A DNA stretch of 64,000 nucleotides, taken from assembly GCA_039986595.1 (NCBI GenBank), contig JBDWQJ010000006.1, forward strand, positions 186,001-250,000, read 5' to 3'. This DNA is from Lentilitoribacter sp039986595. GTDB taxonomy: Bacteria > Pseudomonadota > Alphaproteobacteria > Rhizobiales > Rhizobiaceae. Shown in pieces: positions 27,019 to 36,651 of the stretch. The notes below the pieces were generated by a model, which worked only from the letters and a program-made list of their open reading frames with translations, was not told where the DNA came from and ran no database searches. The position numbers and the translations under genes are program-made. Within the stretch, counting starts at the first letter, position 1; every line of letters begins with the position of its first letter.

Positions 27019-28392
27019 ATGATGGATTGGAAACCGTTACTACCCAATGATGGCACGCCTAGATATCTTGCCATTGCGAATGCTTTGTCAGAGGATGTGA
27101 GAAGCGGAGTTTTAAAGGTCGGAACAAGACTACCACCTCAGCGAAAACTAGCATCTCGCCTTGGTATTGATTTCACAACAGTCACCCGTGCTTATGCAGA
27201 AGCGCAATCGCGTGGACTAGTGCGTAGCGAAGTTGGGCGCGGCACATTTATCGCCAGAACATCAAGACATGGTGCGCAGCCTGATATGGAGCGCTCAGGC
27301 GCTGAAGATCTTTCAATGAACATGCCGCCTGAACCCACGGACCCAAAACTGATTGAGGCCATGCAACAGGGGCTAGATTATCTGTCCACCAACCTGTTGG
27401 GCCTATTGCGGTATCAAACAGCACTGGGCGGCGACAAAGACAAGATAGCCGCCTCAAGCTGGTTATCATTACGTGGCATGGTGCCGAAGCTTGAACGCAT
27501 AGCCGTTACCCCCGGTGCGCATGCGACTATGACAGCGATATTGTCTATGATCGCTGATCAAGGCGATTGTATCTTGTGTGAGAAGATCACATATCCCGGT
27601 ATCAAGAATATCGCGAAATTACGCGGCGTATCACTTATTGGCATTGAAATGGATCAAGAAGGTATCTTACCTGACGCGCTGGAGAAAGCGATTAAACAAC
27701 ACAAGCCAAAAGCACTTTACCTCAACCCGACCCTACATAACCCCACAACGATTACGATCCCAACCGATAGACGTCTGGCCATTTCGCAGATCATAAACAA
27801 ATACGGCCTACAGCTTATCGAAGATGACGCTTATGGCTTTATTCCAGAAAAAGCCCCTGCGCCCTTGGCTGTTTCATCACCGGATCTCACTTGGCATATT
27901 GGTGGCTTGGCCAAATGCATCGGAGCCGGACTACGCATCGCTTATACAGTCACCCCGTCTGCCAAACATACCCTTGCACTTGCACAATCATTAAAGGCGT
28001 TGACTGTGATGCCTTCACCCATGTCCATGGCACTTGCCACATGCTGGATCGAAGATGGAACTGCCGATCAAATTAGGCGCTTTATTCGCTCTGAAACGGC
28101 CATCCGTCAGCAAATGGCAACAAAAGCGCTGGATGGCCTTGATTTTAATTCCGCAGAAAACGCCTTCAATATCTGGTTGCGTTTGCCTGAAGGGGCTGCG
28201 CGTGCAGAAATTATTTCAAATATGGCTGGTCGACATATCGGCATCATTCCATCTGATGTTTTCACAATTGGTGGCAATGCGGATGAACATGTTAGATTAT
28301 GTTTAGGCGGAACAATTGATCGAGATAGATTACAATCAAGCCTGCATTACTTGTCGCACTTACTCATGCCAGGAAGCTTTCTAACCGGATAG
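27019..28392 (+). CDS. MocR-type regulator (GntR HTH plus aminotransferase-like domain), probable Nit1C regulator
   Basis: 457 residues. A GntR winged HTH covers residues about 14-80 (YLAIANALSEDVRSGVL, PPQRKLASRLGIDFTTVTRAY), a linker follows, and residues about 110-450 form a fold-type I aminotransferase domain. The PLP lysine is K299 (IGGLAKCIGAGLRIAY), and NPT, EDDAYG and RIAY motifs are kept, so PLP binding is expected. It is divergent from nitB. Characterised Nit1C clusters usually have a different (sigma-54-type) activator, so a MocR partner is notable. Possible ligands are an amino acid or amino nitrile. Confidence 0.85.
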   Translation: MMDWKPLLPNDGTPRYLAIANALSEDVRSGVLKVGTRLPPQRKLASRLGIDFTTVTRAYAEAQSRGLVRSEVGRGTFIARTSRHGAQPDMERSGAEDLSMNMPPEPTDPKLIEAMQQGLDYLSTNLLGLLRYQTALGGDKDKIAASSWLSLRGMVPKLERIAVTPGAHATMTAILSMIADQGDCILCEKITYPGIKNIAKLRGVSLIGIEMDQEGILPDALEKAIKQHKPKALYLNPTLHNPTTITIPTDRRLAISQIINKYGLQLIEDDAYGFIPEKAPAPLAVSSPDLTWHIGGLAKCIGAGLRIAYTVTPSAKHTLALAQSLKALTVMPSPMSMALATCWIEDGTADQIRRFIRSETAIRQQMATKALDGLDFNSAENAFNIWLRLPEGAARAEIISNMAGRHIGIIPSDVFTIGGNADEHVRLCLGGTIDRDRLQSSLHYLSHLLMPGSFLTG

Positions 28393-28430
28393 GTCGGATG
28401 AAACTTGCAGTTTATCGACAGCCGATCAAA

Positions 28431-29360
28431 TCACGATCCCCTCGTCACCAAAAACTTCTTCACATCATCCTGATCAAAATATTTGCGTATTTCAGACACA
28501 AAAGCGCTGACCAACCGTCGTGGATTATCGGGCAGATAACCAATTGCAATCTGTAGAGATTTTAGTGGCGGATCAAACGGCAGCGCAACAACGCGCTGAC
28601 CTGCATAGGTGATATCTGTCGATGGGCGCATATGAAGGATGGAACATCCAATTCCCTCACCAACCATACTGCGCACCATCTCAACTGAACTGGCTGTGGC
28701 AACAACATTTGGTGCAACTCCGGCGCGCTCGAACAATTGGCCATAATATTCGCTGACAACGGGCAAATCCAAAAGTACGAGCTTTTCATCAGTAAGACTA
28801 TTCACACTCACGCTATTCTGGGCTTTAAACCGGTGATCTTCTGGAACAAGCAGATATGCATTCACCTCAGTTAACGGCTCAAAGGCCAACTGAGGATGCA
28901 TTGAATCCGCCACACAAATGATGACATCATAAGTACCATCTATCAAACCAGATTGTGCGCTGTGATTATCGCATTCAGTAAATTTTATATCGACGCCATC
29001 ATTTCCTTTTAACAAAGCGCTGGCAATTGCCGGAGCAAATGCAGGTGCAATTGGCGCATAATATCCAACTCTTAAACTACCAGTAAGCTTGTTTCTTAAG
29101 TCAGCACCTTCGCTCATCATGGTCTCATATTCATCGAGCAAATGCTCAAGTTTTTTCATGACAATTAAACCGGTTGCGGTCGGTGTAATTCCTTTTGAAC
29201 GGTGCCGGAGAGTGAGCTTAAGCCCAAATGCTTCTTCCACCTGATTAACGGCGGTAAAAATAGCTGAAGGTACAACATTTAATTTTTTGGATGCACCCGC
29301 AATACTGCCACATTCAACAGCAGTCATAAAGTAACGCATCGCCTTCAAACTTACATCCAT
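28431..29360 (-). CDS. LysR-family transcriptional regulator
   Basis: 309 residues. The HTH spans about residues 5-64 (MRYFMTAVECGSIAGASKKL, VVPSAIFTAVNQVEEAF), and the effector domain fills the rest, ending with a FDQDDVKKFLV tail. It converges with the MocR gene (38-bp gap) and is divergent from the DMGDH-like gene, which it probably controls through the phased ATTCTA sites between them. Confidence 0.85.
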   Translation of the reverse strand: MDVSLKAMRYFMTAVECGSIAGASKKLNVVPSAIFTAVNQVEEAFGLKLTLRHRSKGITPTATGLIVMKKLEHLLDEYETMMSEGADLRNKLTGSLRVGYYAPIAPAFAPAIASALLKGNDGVDIKFTECDNHSAQSGLIDGTYDVIICVADSMHPQLAFEPLTEVNAYLLVPEDHRFKAQNSVSVNSLTDEKLVLLDLPVVSEYYGQLFERAGVAPNVVATASSVEMVRSMVGEGIGCSILHMRPSTDITYAGQRVVALPFDPPLKSLQIAIGYLPDNPRRLVSAFVSEIRKYFDQDDVKKFLVTRGS

Positions 29361-29375
29361 GGAAACCTCACCCTA

Positions 29376-29405
29376 ATTCTAAATTATAGAATATATTATT
29401 CTATA
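29376..29405. promoter_or_regulatory. Three phased, alternating ATTCTA half-sites
   Basis: ATTCTA at 29376-29381, TAGAAT at 29387-29392 and ATTCTA at 29398-29403 alternate in orientation with an 11-bp period. The second and third lie in a longer inverted repeat (TATAGAAT 29385-29392 and ATTCTATA 29398-29405). They sit in the divergent spacer next to the LysR start, so LysR binding is the natural reading. Confidence 0.55.
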
Positions 29406-29474
29406 TCTTCTGTTTTTCAAAGTTATTGATTTCTGCCATGTTTTCCAAAATGAATTTTTACGATTGGACAAGAC

Positions 29475-31901
29475 ATGCAATCCCAAGCAAGAGTTGTTGT
29501 TATAGGTGGCGGAATTGGCGGATTATCAACGCTTTATCATCTAACGGAAGAAGGCTGGACAGACGTAGTGCTTCTTGAACGCAACGAGCTAACATCGGGC
29601 ACAACTTGGCATTCCGCGGCGCAATGTCCAAGCCTTGCCTTTAATCAATTACTTCTGCTTTTGCGAGATTATACGATCAAACTGTATAAAGAGCTTTCAG
29701 AAGACCCAAGCTATCCAATCAATTACCATCACAAAACCGGTGGCATGCGCTTACTCACCAATCCATCTCATTTGGAAGAAGTGCATCACATAATCTCTGT
29801 TGCAAAAGCTATTGGCATCGATTTTGATCTCATTGATGCGGCCGAAGCGAAAGCACGAAACCCTCTGTTAGATGTTGAAGGCGTGATCGGTGCACTGTGG
29901 GACGAAAAAGATGGCGATATTGATCCTGCTCAACTTTGCCAAGCACTTGCTGCACGATCAAGAAAAGCCGGCGCAGCGATCCACCGCAACACACCTGTTA
30001 CAGCACTCAAACAACTCTCCAACGATGAATGGGAAGTGACAACAGAGCAAGGCACTATTACTGCAGAACATATCGTCATAGCCGCAGGTTATAGAGCCAA
30101 TGAAGTTGGTGCGCTTATGGGAATTGAATATCCCGTCATTGCTATGGAACATATGTATTTCATAACGGAGGATATTCCAGAGCTGGTTGAACGCGACAGC
30201 CGCGTGCCAATGGTTCGCTGCCCTCGCGATACATTTTACATGCGTCAGGAGAAGAAAGGTTTGCTCGTTGGCATTTATGAGCACGATTGTAAAACCTTCG
30301 GCATGGATGGCATTGATCCTGATTTCGTTAACGCATTGTGCCCCGATGATTTGGACAGACTATTACCAAAAATGGAACCAATTTTTGATCGTCTTCCATG
30401 CTTACAAGAAGTTGGCATTAAATCAGTCGTAAATGGTCCGGTTTCCTATGCTTCAGATGCAAACCCGCTTGTTGGCCCTCAGCCTGGATTGCGAAACTGT
30501 TGGTCAATGAATGGTCTTCGTGTGGGCATTGGTGAAGGCGGTGGCTATGGTAAAATGATTGCTCAAATGATGGTGCATGGTGAGACGCAATGGGACACCT
30601 GGCAGCTTGATCCTCGTCGGATCACAAGTTTTGCCAACACAGAATTTACAGCGCTCAAATCCATTGAAGATTATCAGTACGAATTTGTTTGGCACCAACC
30701 TCACGAACATAGACCAGCGGGCAGCCCTGCAAAAACATCTCCGCTATATCCTATTTTGAAAAATAAGGGCGCTGAGTTTGGCGTCGTGAATGGCTGGGAA
30801 AGAACAGAGTACTACAAACCCTCAACTGATTTTGAAACAAGCCACGGTTATGCATTTCAAAACTGGCACGATGTGGTGGCAGACGAAATAGACGCGTTGG
30901 TCAAAAATGTCGGCCTTGCAGAACTATCTGGTTTCAATCATTTTCGCATTCGAGGCAAAGGTGCTTTGGAGTGGCTCAGCAGCCTAACTTGTTCTCGCGT
31001 TTCGCACAAAATAGGCAAAGCAAACCTTTGCTATTTCCTCACACCAAACGGCAACATTGCCGGTGAAGGAACCATCGTACCATTGGAAAATGGTGACATC
31101 TTTTACGGATCCGCCGCCACAGCTGAATATCACGACATGGATTGGCTGACCGAGAGACTTCCTTGGAACAGCGACATTCAGATTGAGAGTTACACCAATA
31201 CCCACACTTTACTTGTGATTGCGGGCAAAAATACCCGCAATTTACTTGCAAAGGTTTCCCCGCGCACAAATTGGAGCCAGAAGAGTTTCCGTTGGTTAAC
31301 CGCGCAACGCGTCTTTATCGGTCATGTTGAAGCTCTAGCAATCGCCATCAGCTACTCAGGAGAACAGGCCTTTGAATTACACATACCCAATACGCAGCTG
31401 TATGCAGCATATGAAATTCTGACGAAAGCGGGCAACGATTTCAATCTATCACACTTTGGCATGTTTGCGATTGATTCCATGCGCATGGAAAAAGGTTATG
31501 GCCACTGGAAAGGTGATTTCATTACTGAGTTTAACCCGATTGAAGCAGGACTGGATCGTTTTGTTGATTTGGAAAAAGACTTCCCAGGGAAACAGGGCCT
31601 GATAGATCAAATTAAAGTAGGCAGTCGACAACAGCGTGTTATCATCGAAATCGACAGCAAGATTGCACCAGCTCAACCCAATGAGGGTGTATTTACGAAC
31701 GGTAGGCCAATTGGCTCGATCACCTCTGCAGCCTGGGGTTACCGTACAGGTAAGAACCTAGCGATGGCTTACATTTCTCCAGAATATGCAATACCAGGAA
31801 CGGATATGGAAGTCTTATTGTTAGGCGAAACCGTCAGTGCAAAAGTTGTCGATCTTTGTCTATACGATCCAGCCAGCAAAATTCCGCGTGGCGTTGATTG
31901 A
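29475..31901 (+). CDS. FAD-dependent oxidoreductase with GcvT-like domain (dimethylglycine/sarcosine dehydrogenase family)
   Basis: 808 residues. The N-terminal DAO domain has the FAD motif VVVIGGGIGGLS (G11, G13, G16) and TSGTTWHSA with H46 in the position of the covalent-flavin histidine of DMGDH. A FAO_M-type linker (about 370-430) precedes a GcvT-like tetrahydrofolate domain (about 440-805; SGFNHFRIRGKGALEWL, MRMEKGYGHWKGDF). Such enzymes demethylate N-methylglycines, passing the carbon to folate. Sole gene of its unit with a divergent LysR. The exact N-methyl substrate is not shown. Confidence 0.87.
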   Translation: MQSQARVVVIGGGIGGLSTLYHLTEEGWTDVVLLERNELTSGTTWHSAAQCPSLAFNQLLLLLRDYTIKLYKELSEDPSYPINYHHKTGGMRLLTNPSHLEEVHHIISVAKAIGIDFDLIDAAEAKARNPLLDVEGVIGALWDEKDGDIDPAQLCQALAARSRKAGAAIHRNTPVTALKQLSNDEWEVTTEQGTITAEHIVIAAGYRANEVGALMGIEYPVIAMEHMYFITEDIPELVERDSRVPMVRCPRDTFYMRQEKKGLLVGIYEHDCKTFGMDGIDPDFVNALCPDDLDRLLPKMEPIFDRLPCLQEVGIKSVVNGPVSYASDANPLVGPQPGLRNCWSMNGLRVGIGEGGGYGKMIAQMMVHGETQWDTWQLDPRRITSFANTEFTALKSIEDYQYEFVWHQPHEHRPAGSPAKTSPLYPILKNKGAEFGVVNGWERTEYYKPSTDFETSHGYAFQNWHDVVADEIDALVKNVGLAELSGFNHFRIRGKGALEWLSSLTCSRVSHKIGKANLCYFLTPNGNIAGEGTIVPLENGDIFYGSAATAEYHDMDWLTERLPWNSDIQIESYTNTHTLLVIAGKNTRNLLAKVSPRTNWSQKSFRWLTAQRVFIGHVEALAIAISYSGEQAFELHIPNTQLYAAYEILTKAGNDFNLSHFGMFAIDSMRMEKGYGHWKGDFITEFNPIEAGLDRFVDLEKDFPGKQGLIDQIKVGSRQQRVIIEIDSKIAPAQPNEGVFTNGRPIGSITSAAWGYRTGKNLAMAYISPEYAIPGTDMEVLLLGETVSAKVVDLCLYDPASKIPRGVD

Positions 31902-31908
31902 TGCTCAG

Positions 31909-32610
31909 CTAACCACGAGAAAACGACCGTGACATGATTTGTTCAACCCCATCTATGATAGAGTAAACGGGCAGATCAGTCACCGTTTTAATTTCGGAAA
32001 TGTAAGGTGGTAAGTTCCCACATTCTATCAGGATTGCTCCGATATCGTTGCGGACAGACAAAAGTTCTATAAGTTTGCTTTTGATAAATTCTTCAATTTC
32101 ATCACTGCGCAATTCTTTCAACTGATCTTGTTTGTCCCTTAAAATTGCTTGTGAAAATGCGGCGCACTTTTCCATTCCAATAATCACAACATCGTCTTTC
32201 TCAATTTCATCTGAAGAATGAATGAGAGAAACTAAATCCGTACTCGACGCCGTTAGTATGACAATCTTACCACTGCCTGTCTCTTGCTTGATCTTTGGAT
32301 AAAGAGATAAAGACGAGACCATGACGGGAACACCAACCGCGTTCGAGATTTGCGCTTGTTCCTTATACAAAAATCCGCAGGTAGAAGTGATCGCTGACAC
32401 ACCATTGTTTTCCAGCAATATTGCAGCGTCAATGAATTTTTGCCTCGTCTTATGCGATAATTTCTGATCATTGACCACATCGAGACTACTGACATTTTCA
32501 ACTATATGAATAACGACATCCATCGGATAAGTATCAGGGTTGCCAGCGTCTCCCAATATTCTTGGAAACTGCGTATCCAGCATTAGTATCCCAAGTTTTT
32601 GCTCTCTCAT
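31909..32610 (-). CDS. Aspartate/glutamate racemase-superfamily protein
   Basis: 233 residues from the ATG at 32610, one base after the stop of the upstream permease gene; the TTG at 32631 would overlap that gene. Two catalytic-type cysteines lie in the expected motifs: C78 in AITSTCGFL and a second in AILIECGNLPPY near residue 200. The superfamily includes racemases, hydantoin racemases and maleate isomerases, so the exact reaction is open. As last gene of the dadA-dctPQM-BASS operon it may convert an amino acid enantiomer or a related acid. Confidence 0.8.
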   Translation of the reverse strand: MREQKLGILMLDTQFPRILGDAGNPDTYPMDVVIHIVENVSSLDVVNDQKLSHKTRQKFIDAAILLENNGVSAITSTCGFLYKEQAQISNAVGVPVMVSSLSLYPKIKQETGSGKIVILTASSTDLVSLIHSSDEIEKDDVVIIGMEKCAAFSQAILRDKQDQLKELRSDEIEEFIKSKLIELLSVRNDIGAILIECGNLPPYISEIKTVTDLPVYSIIDGVEQIMSRSFSRG

Positions 32611-32611
32611 T

Positions 32612-33544
32612 TTATTCTTCTTTTGCTGCAATTTTAATCGAACGGTCGGAGAAGATCGCAGGCGTTATGTAAATCGGAATTTGCGCAACGGCAATGAAAA
32701 CGCTGAGTAATGGATTAAAGGGAAGTACCGCTAAATAGACAGATACATTCCGGTTTCCAAACATAAAAGCCAATGCATCAGCTTGTTCAGATGGTATGTT
32801 TTTTCTCAAAGCCCAACGCATTAAATTATGGCCACCCAAGTTTAAACCAAGCGCCAGCAATAAAAGATAAAATGCTTGTAAAGGTGCACTAACTATCTGC
32901 TCCATCACTCCATCGAAAAGCGGAAATAAAAACAAAATCATCGTGATAACAGCAATGCCAGAAAATGTGTTTTTGTTCGCTGCAATGCGGTTCTGCCCGA
33001 TGACAGTTTGAATGATCAATGCAAGAATAAATCCACCAGCAATCATTAGGGCGATATCAAAACCCAACTCCCAAAGTGCGACCGAGATTTCAATCCCAAC
33101 AATTGCAAAGCATAATGGCCCCAAAACTGGCACACACAACATACTAAGCAGGGCGACTTGCAAAGTCAGCCGCGCGTTAAACCCCATTAGCACGCTTAAA
33201 CTAATCGACGAGCTAAGCGGTGGCGCGGCAATAAACACTATCACCAAAAGCAAATAATTCTCTGGGATATCAACGACAAATAACACTGCACGGATAATAA
33301 TCGCTGCTACAATTGTCCCCATCAGAACATTGATCAACGTTTTAAAAAAATATTTCGGTTTTAATAAATCAGCGCATGCTTGACGAAAATTAAACTGAGC
33401 AAATCCAACGGCTAGAATAAGCGCAACCAGAAAAGGTAATGCTGGACGCATAACAGAAGATACTTCTGGCAATGCTGCGGCTACGACAACACCTAGGATT
33501 AAGAAGGTTCCAGAATGCTGTCCAATATACGATAAAAGTCGCAT
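32612..33544 (-). CDS. BASS-type (bile acid:Na+ symporter family) membrane transporter
   Basis: 310 residues, about ten hydrophobic helices. LPFLVALILAVGFAQFNF (helix 2), APPLSSSISLSVLMGFN (crossing region) and AFMFGNRNVSVYLAVLPF (second repeat) resemble the inverted repeats of BASS transporters, which move organic anions with sodium. The match is weaker than for classical members. It is in an operon with a TRAP transporter, so it may export a product or take up a related acid. Gap to the TRAP gene is 29 bp. Confidence 0.68.
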   Translation of the reverse strand: MRLLSYIGQHSGTFLILGVVVAAALPEVSSVMRPALPFLVALILAVGFAQFNFRQACADLLKPKYFFKTLINVLMGTIVAAIIIRAVLFVVDIPENYLLLVIVFIAAPPLSSSISLSVLMGFNARLTLQVALLSMLCVPVLGPLCFAIVGIEISVALWELGFDIALMIAGGFILALIIQTVIGQNRIAANKNTFSGIAVITMILFLFPLFDGVMEQIVSAPLQAFYLLLLALGLNLGGHNLMRWALRKNIPSEQADALAFMFGNRNVSVYLAVLPFNPLLSVFIAVAQIPIYITPAIFSDRSIKIAAKEE

Positions 33545-33573
33545 TCCAGTCCTATTATTTCTATCTAATTCCG

Positions 33574-34884
33574 TTACCCAGGTGTTGAACGCATGTTATC
33601 AGGCAACCATGTAGCCAATTCAGGCCAAATCACCATGATGACCACCATCAATACCATTAATAAAACCATCGGTATCGCAGTTTTAGCAATATATGAAATT
33701 TCATGCGTGGTCATTCCCTGAAGGACAAATAGATTAAAACCAATCGGTGGTGTTACCTGAGCCATTTCAACGACGATCACAATGAATATACCAAACCAGA
33801 TAACATCAATACCAGCTTGACGGATCATCGGTTCAACAATTGCCATCGTGAGCACAACAGAGGAAATACCGTCCAAGAACATGCCCAAAATTATGTAGAA
33901 AACGGTCAACATGGCAATCAATGCAATTGGCGATAATTCAAATCCATCAATAAAAGTCGCAAGCGCGCGCGGAATACCCGTGAAACCCATGGCGAGAGAT
34001 AAAAATGCAGCCCCCATCAAAATCAGCGCGATCATCGCAGATGTGCGCGTTGCACCCATTAAACTTTCGTAAAATGTGCTTAAATTTAACGAACCTTGAC
34101 TGGTCGCTAATACCAACGCGCCAATAACACCAACGGCAGCAGCTTCTGTTGCAGTGGCCCAACCAAAGTACATTGAGCCAATTACAGCAAACACCAAAAC
34201 TAGAACTGGGATCAAGAAGCGACTTTCAGCGAACATCTCCCCAAAGCTCATTGATTTATCAGCTTCTGGTCGTTCGCTCTTTTTCACAAAGTGCCAAGCA
34301 ACGATATAACTCATAAAAAGAGTGGCCAAAACGAGGCCCGGGATCACGCCTGCTAAAAACAGTTTTGAAATCGATTCATTAATCGTCACACCATACACAA
34401 TCAATGTCAGCGATGGCGGGATCATCAATCCCAATGTGGCAGCACCAGCAAGTGTACCGATGATCATATATTCTGGATAGCCGCGACGTCGCAGTTCAGG
34501 AATAGACATTTTGCCGACTGTGGTCAGCGTTGCCGCAGATGAACCAGAAACCGCTGCGAAAATCGTACAGCCAAATATATTTGTGTGAAGCAAACCACCA
34601 GGGAGCAATCTCATCCATGGCGCGAGACCACGAAACATATCTTGCGATAAGCGCGTTCGATATAAAATTTCACCCATCCAAATAAACAACGGCAGCGCGG
34701 TCAACGTCCAGCTTGAAGCGCCCGTCCAGATCGTGGTGATCATTGCATCTCCGGCGGGGCGAGATGTAAAGAGCTCCAGCCCGACCCAAGCAACACCCAT
34801 GAGCGCAAGCCCAACCCAAACGGAACTACCGAGCAAGCCAAACAGGACGACCAAAAAGATAATTGTTGCATAAATTTCTGTCAT
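33574..34884 (-). CDS. dctM: TRAP transporter large permease DctM
   Basis: 436 residues, about twelve helices. LPLFIWMGEILYRTRLS, ATLTTVGKMSIPELRRRGYP, LAGAATLGLMIPPSLTLIVYG and VVEMAQVTPPIGFNLFVL are hallmark DctM segments. It is the ion-coupled channel subunit. It overlaps the dctQ stop by one base. Confidence 0.92.
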   Translation of the reverse strand: MTEIYATIIFLVVLFGLLGSSVWVGLALMGVAWVGLELFTSRPAGDAMITTIWTGASSWTLTALPLFIWMGEILYRTRLSQDMFRGLAPWMRLLPGGLLHTNIFGCTIFAAVSGSSAATLTTVGKMSIPELRRRGYPEYMIIGTLAGAATLGLMIPPSLTLIVYGVTINESISKLFLAGVIPGLVLATLFMSYIVAWHFVKKSERPEADKSMSFGEMFAESRFLIPVLVLVFAVIGSMYFGWATATEAAAVGVIGALVLATSQGSLNLSTFYESLMGATRTSAMIALILMGAAFLSLAMGFTGIPRALATFIDGFELSPIALIAMLTVFYIILGMFLDGISSVVLTMAIVEPMIRQAGIDVIWFGIFIVIVVEMAQVTPPIGFNLFVLQGMTTHEISYIAKTAIPMVLLMVLMVVIMVIWPELATWLPDNMRSTPG

Positions 34885-35591
34885 CAGACCATCTCGCCTT
34901 TAATATTGCTCTTATCTAAAACCACAAATCGGATCAGGTTGTCCCAAAGCGCAATCGCGAGCAATGTTGTGCCAATAGACATTGGAATTTGTGGCAACCA
35001 TAGAGGTGTATAGACCATGTCTGAGCTTGTTTGTGACCATAAAACGGCCCATTGCGTTGGGCTGGTAACAAGCGTTTCAAATAAAGTTAAAAGCCATTCC
35101 GGCACCGTGTCTTGCCCTTGGGTTCTATCGTTCAACATTTCAGAAAAGATGTTGGCTTTAATTGCGTATCTGGCAAAGTATGTCGCGATAATTGCTGCTA
35201 CAAAAAGCGCAAAAATATCGACCCAACGTTTGGTAAAATTATTTAAATTCAGCAAAATTGATACGCGGATATGTGCGCCGCGATTAAGCGCATGTGCGAG
35301 CGCAAAGAAAGATGTCGCCGCCATCGCATATCCGGCAAATTCGGTAGATCCATGGAAGGTCACTCCCGACCAACGCGCAATCATTTGCGCAACAATAAGC
35401 AGCAAAATTATAACCATAAAGAAAGCTGCAATTATTCCACTTGTTGTGTAGAGCACATTTAAAAAACGCCATATCGGCGTCAGGATTTTACGCGCTTTTT
35501 CTTTCAGGACCCAGCTCGCGATGGTTAAAAGTGTCGGCAACACAAAAAGCCAAAACCAAAGCGGCAAACCAATAAATGGCTTCCAATCCAT
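34884..35591 (-). CDS. dctQ: TRAP transporter small permease DctQ
   Basis: 235 residues, longer than typical DctQ (about 160-190) because of an N-terminal extension with an additional hydrophobic segment (LPLWFWLFVLPTLLTIASW) before the usual four helices. RWSGVTFHGSTEFAGYAM and HIRVSILL are typical. Separated from dctP by a hairpin. Confidence 0.87.
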   Translation of the reverse strand: MDWKPFIGLPLWFWLFVLPTLLTIASWVLKEKARKILTPIWRFLNVLYTTSGIIAAFFMVIILLLIVAQMIARWSGVTFHGSTEFAGYAMAATSFFALAHALNRGAHIRVSILLNLNNFTKRWVDIFALFVAAIIATYFARYAIKANIFSEMLNDRTQGQDTVPEWLLTLFETLVTSPTQWAVLWSQTSSDMVYTPLWLPQIPMSIGTTLLAIALWDNLIRFVVLDKSNIKGEMV

Positions 35592-35612
35592 AACATACCC
35601 CTCAACAAAATT

Positions 35613-35637
35613 GAGGCCCTTCGTGATGAAGGGCCTC
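35613..35637 (-). terminator. Perfect hairpin between dctP and dctQ
   Basis: gaggcccttc at 35613-35622 and gaagggcctc at 35628-35637 form 10 perfect pairs with a 5-nt loop, a few bases after the dctP stop. It is GC-rich and followed on the minus strand by AATTTTG, so partial termination is plausible. Confidence 0.75.
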
Positions 35638-35644
35638 TGTAATA

Positions 35645-36622
35645 TTACTTCATTGCTTTGTAAGCGTCGAGGATTTCTTGTCCTTCACTACCAGCTGTTT
35701 CAAGCCATGCAGCTGTCATTTTTTCGCCAATAGCTTGAAGCTCAGCCAAGAACTCTGGACCAGCATCTTCAACCTTCATGCCATTTGCTTCAAGTTGCTC
35801 GAAATACCAGCCTGCAAGTTCCGCAGATTTTGCAGAACAAGCTGCTCCTGTTTCGTCAGCAGCTTTTTGAACACCAGCTTTCACATCATCAGACAAACCG
35901 TCCCAAACACCTTTATTCACAATGACAGAGTTGCGTGGAAGCCATGCATTTACTTTGTAATAGTGTGTTAGATGTTCCCAAACTTTACGGTCATAACCAG
36001 TTGAACCTGATGAGATGAACGCTTCAGCAACGCCTGTTGCTAAGGCTTGACTTAACTCTGCTGCTTCAACCTGCACTGGCACCATACCAAGCTCTTCAGC
36101 AAATGTTGCTGTTGCAGTGTTATAAGAACGGAATTTGATACCTTGCGTATCTTTTGATGAGCCAACTTCTTTCTTGAAGTAAAAACCCTGACCAGGCCAT
36201 GGGCATGTGTAAAGTGACACAAGGTTTAGATCCGCAAGTTGCGCATTCACTTTTGGCGCAGCAGCTTTCCAAAGCATTTCGTTTTCTTCATATGTGGTCG
36301 CTAGAAACGGCACGTTATCCCATGCAAGCAATGGTGCTTCATTGGCATGTGCTGACATAAATCGCTCACCAATTGGCGCTTGTCCTGTTTGCACTGCACG
36401 CTTGATTTCGCCACCTTTAAATAGTGAACCACCCGGATGCACAGTAATTTCTAGCGCACCATCTGTGTATTCTTTAACTTTATCGGCAAAAACAACACCC
36501 ATTTCTGAATGAAAGTTAGTTGCAGCATATGCCATTGGCATATCCCATTTTTCTGCGGTTGCAGCGCTTGAAAACGCCATTGCCGCAGCTGTTGTTGCTA
36601 AAGCTAGTTTTAAATTTCTCAT
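35645..36622 (-). CDS. dctP: TRAP transporter substrate-binding protein DctP
   Basis: 325 residues with a signal peptide (MRNLKLALATTAAAMAFSSA, cleavage near ATAEK). The DctP/TAXI-like ligand fold shows VHPGGSLFKGGEIKRAVQTG and IKFRSYNTATATFAEELGMVPV, the family pattern with the ligand-carboxylate Arg in KFRSY. First transporter gene after a dadA-like gene. A carboxylated ligand such as an amino acid or hydroxy acid fits the catabolic neighbours. Confidence 0.9.
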   Translation of the reverse strand: MRNLKLALATTAAAMAFSSAATAEKWDMPMAYAATNFHSEMGVVFADKVKEYTDGALEITVHPGGSLFKGGEIKRAVQTGQAPIGERFMSAHANEAPLLAWDNVPFLATTYEENEMLWKAAAPKVNAQLADLNLVSLYTCPWPGQGFYFKKEVGSSKDTQGIKFRSYNTATATFAEELGMVPVQVEAAELSQALATGVAEAFISSGSTGYDRKVWEHLTHYYKVNAWLPRNSVIVNKGVWDGLSDDVKAGVQKAADETGAACSAKSAELAGWYFEQLEANGMKVEDAGPEFLAELQAIGEKMTAAWLETAGSEGQEILDAYKAMK

Positions 36623-36651
36623 TGTATTGCTCCCTTTTTTAGCTCTGTTAT

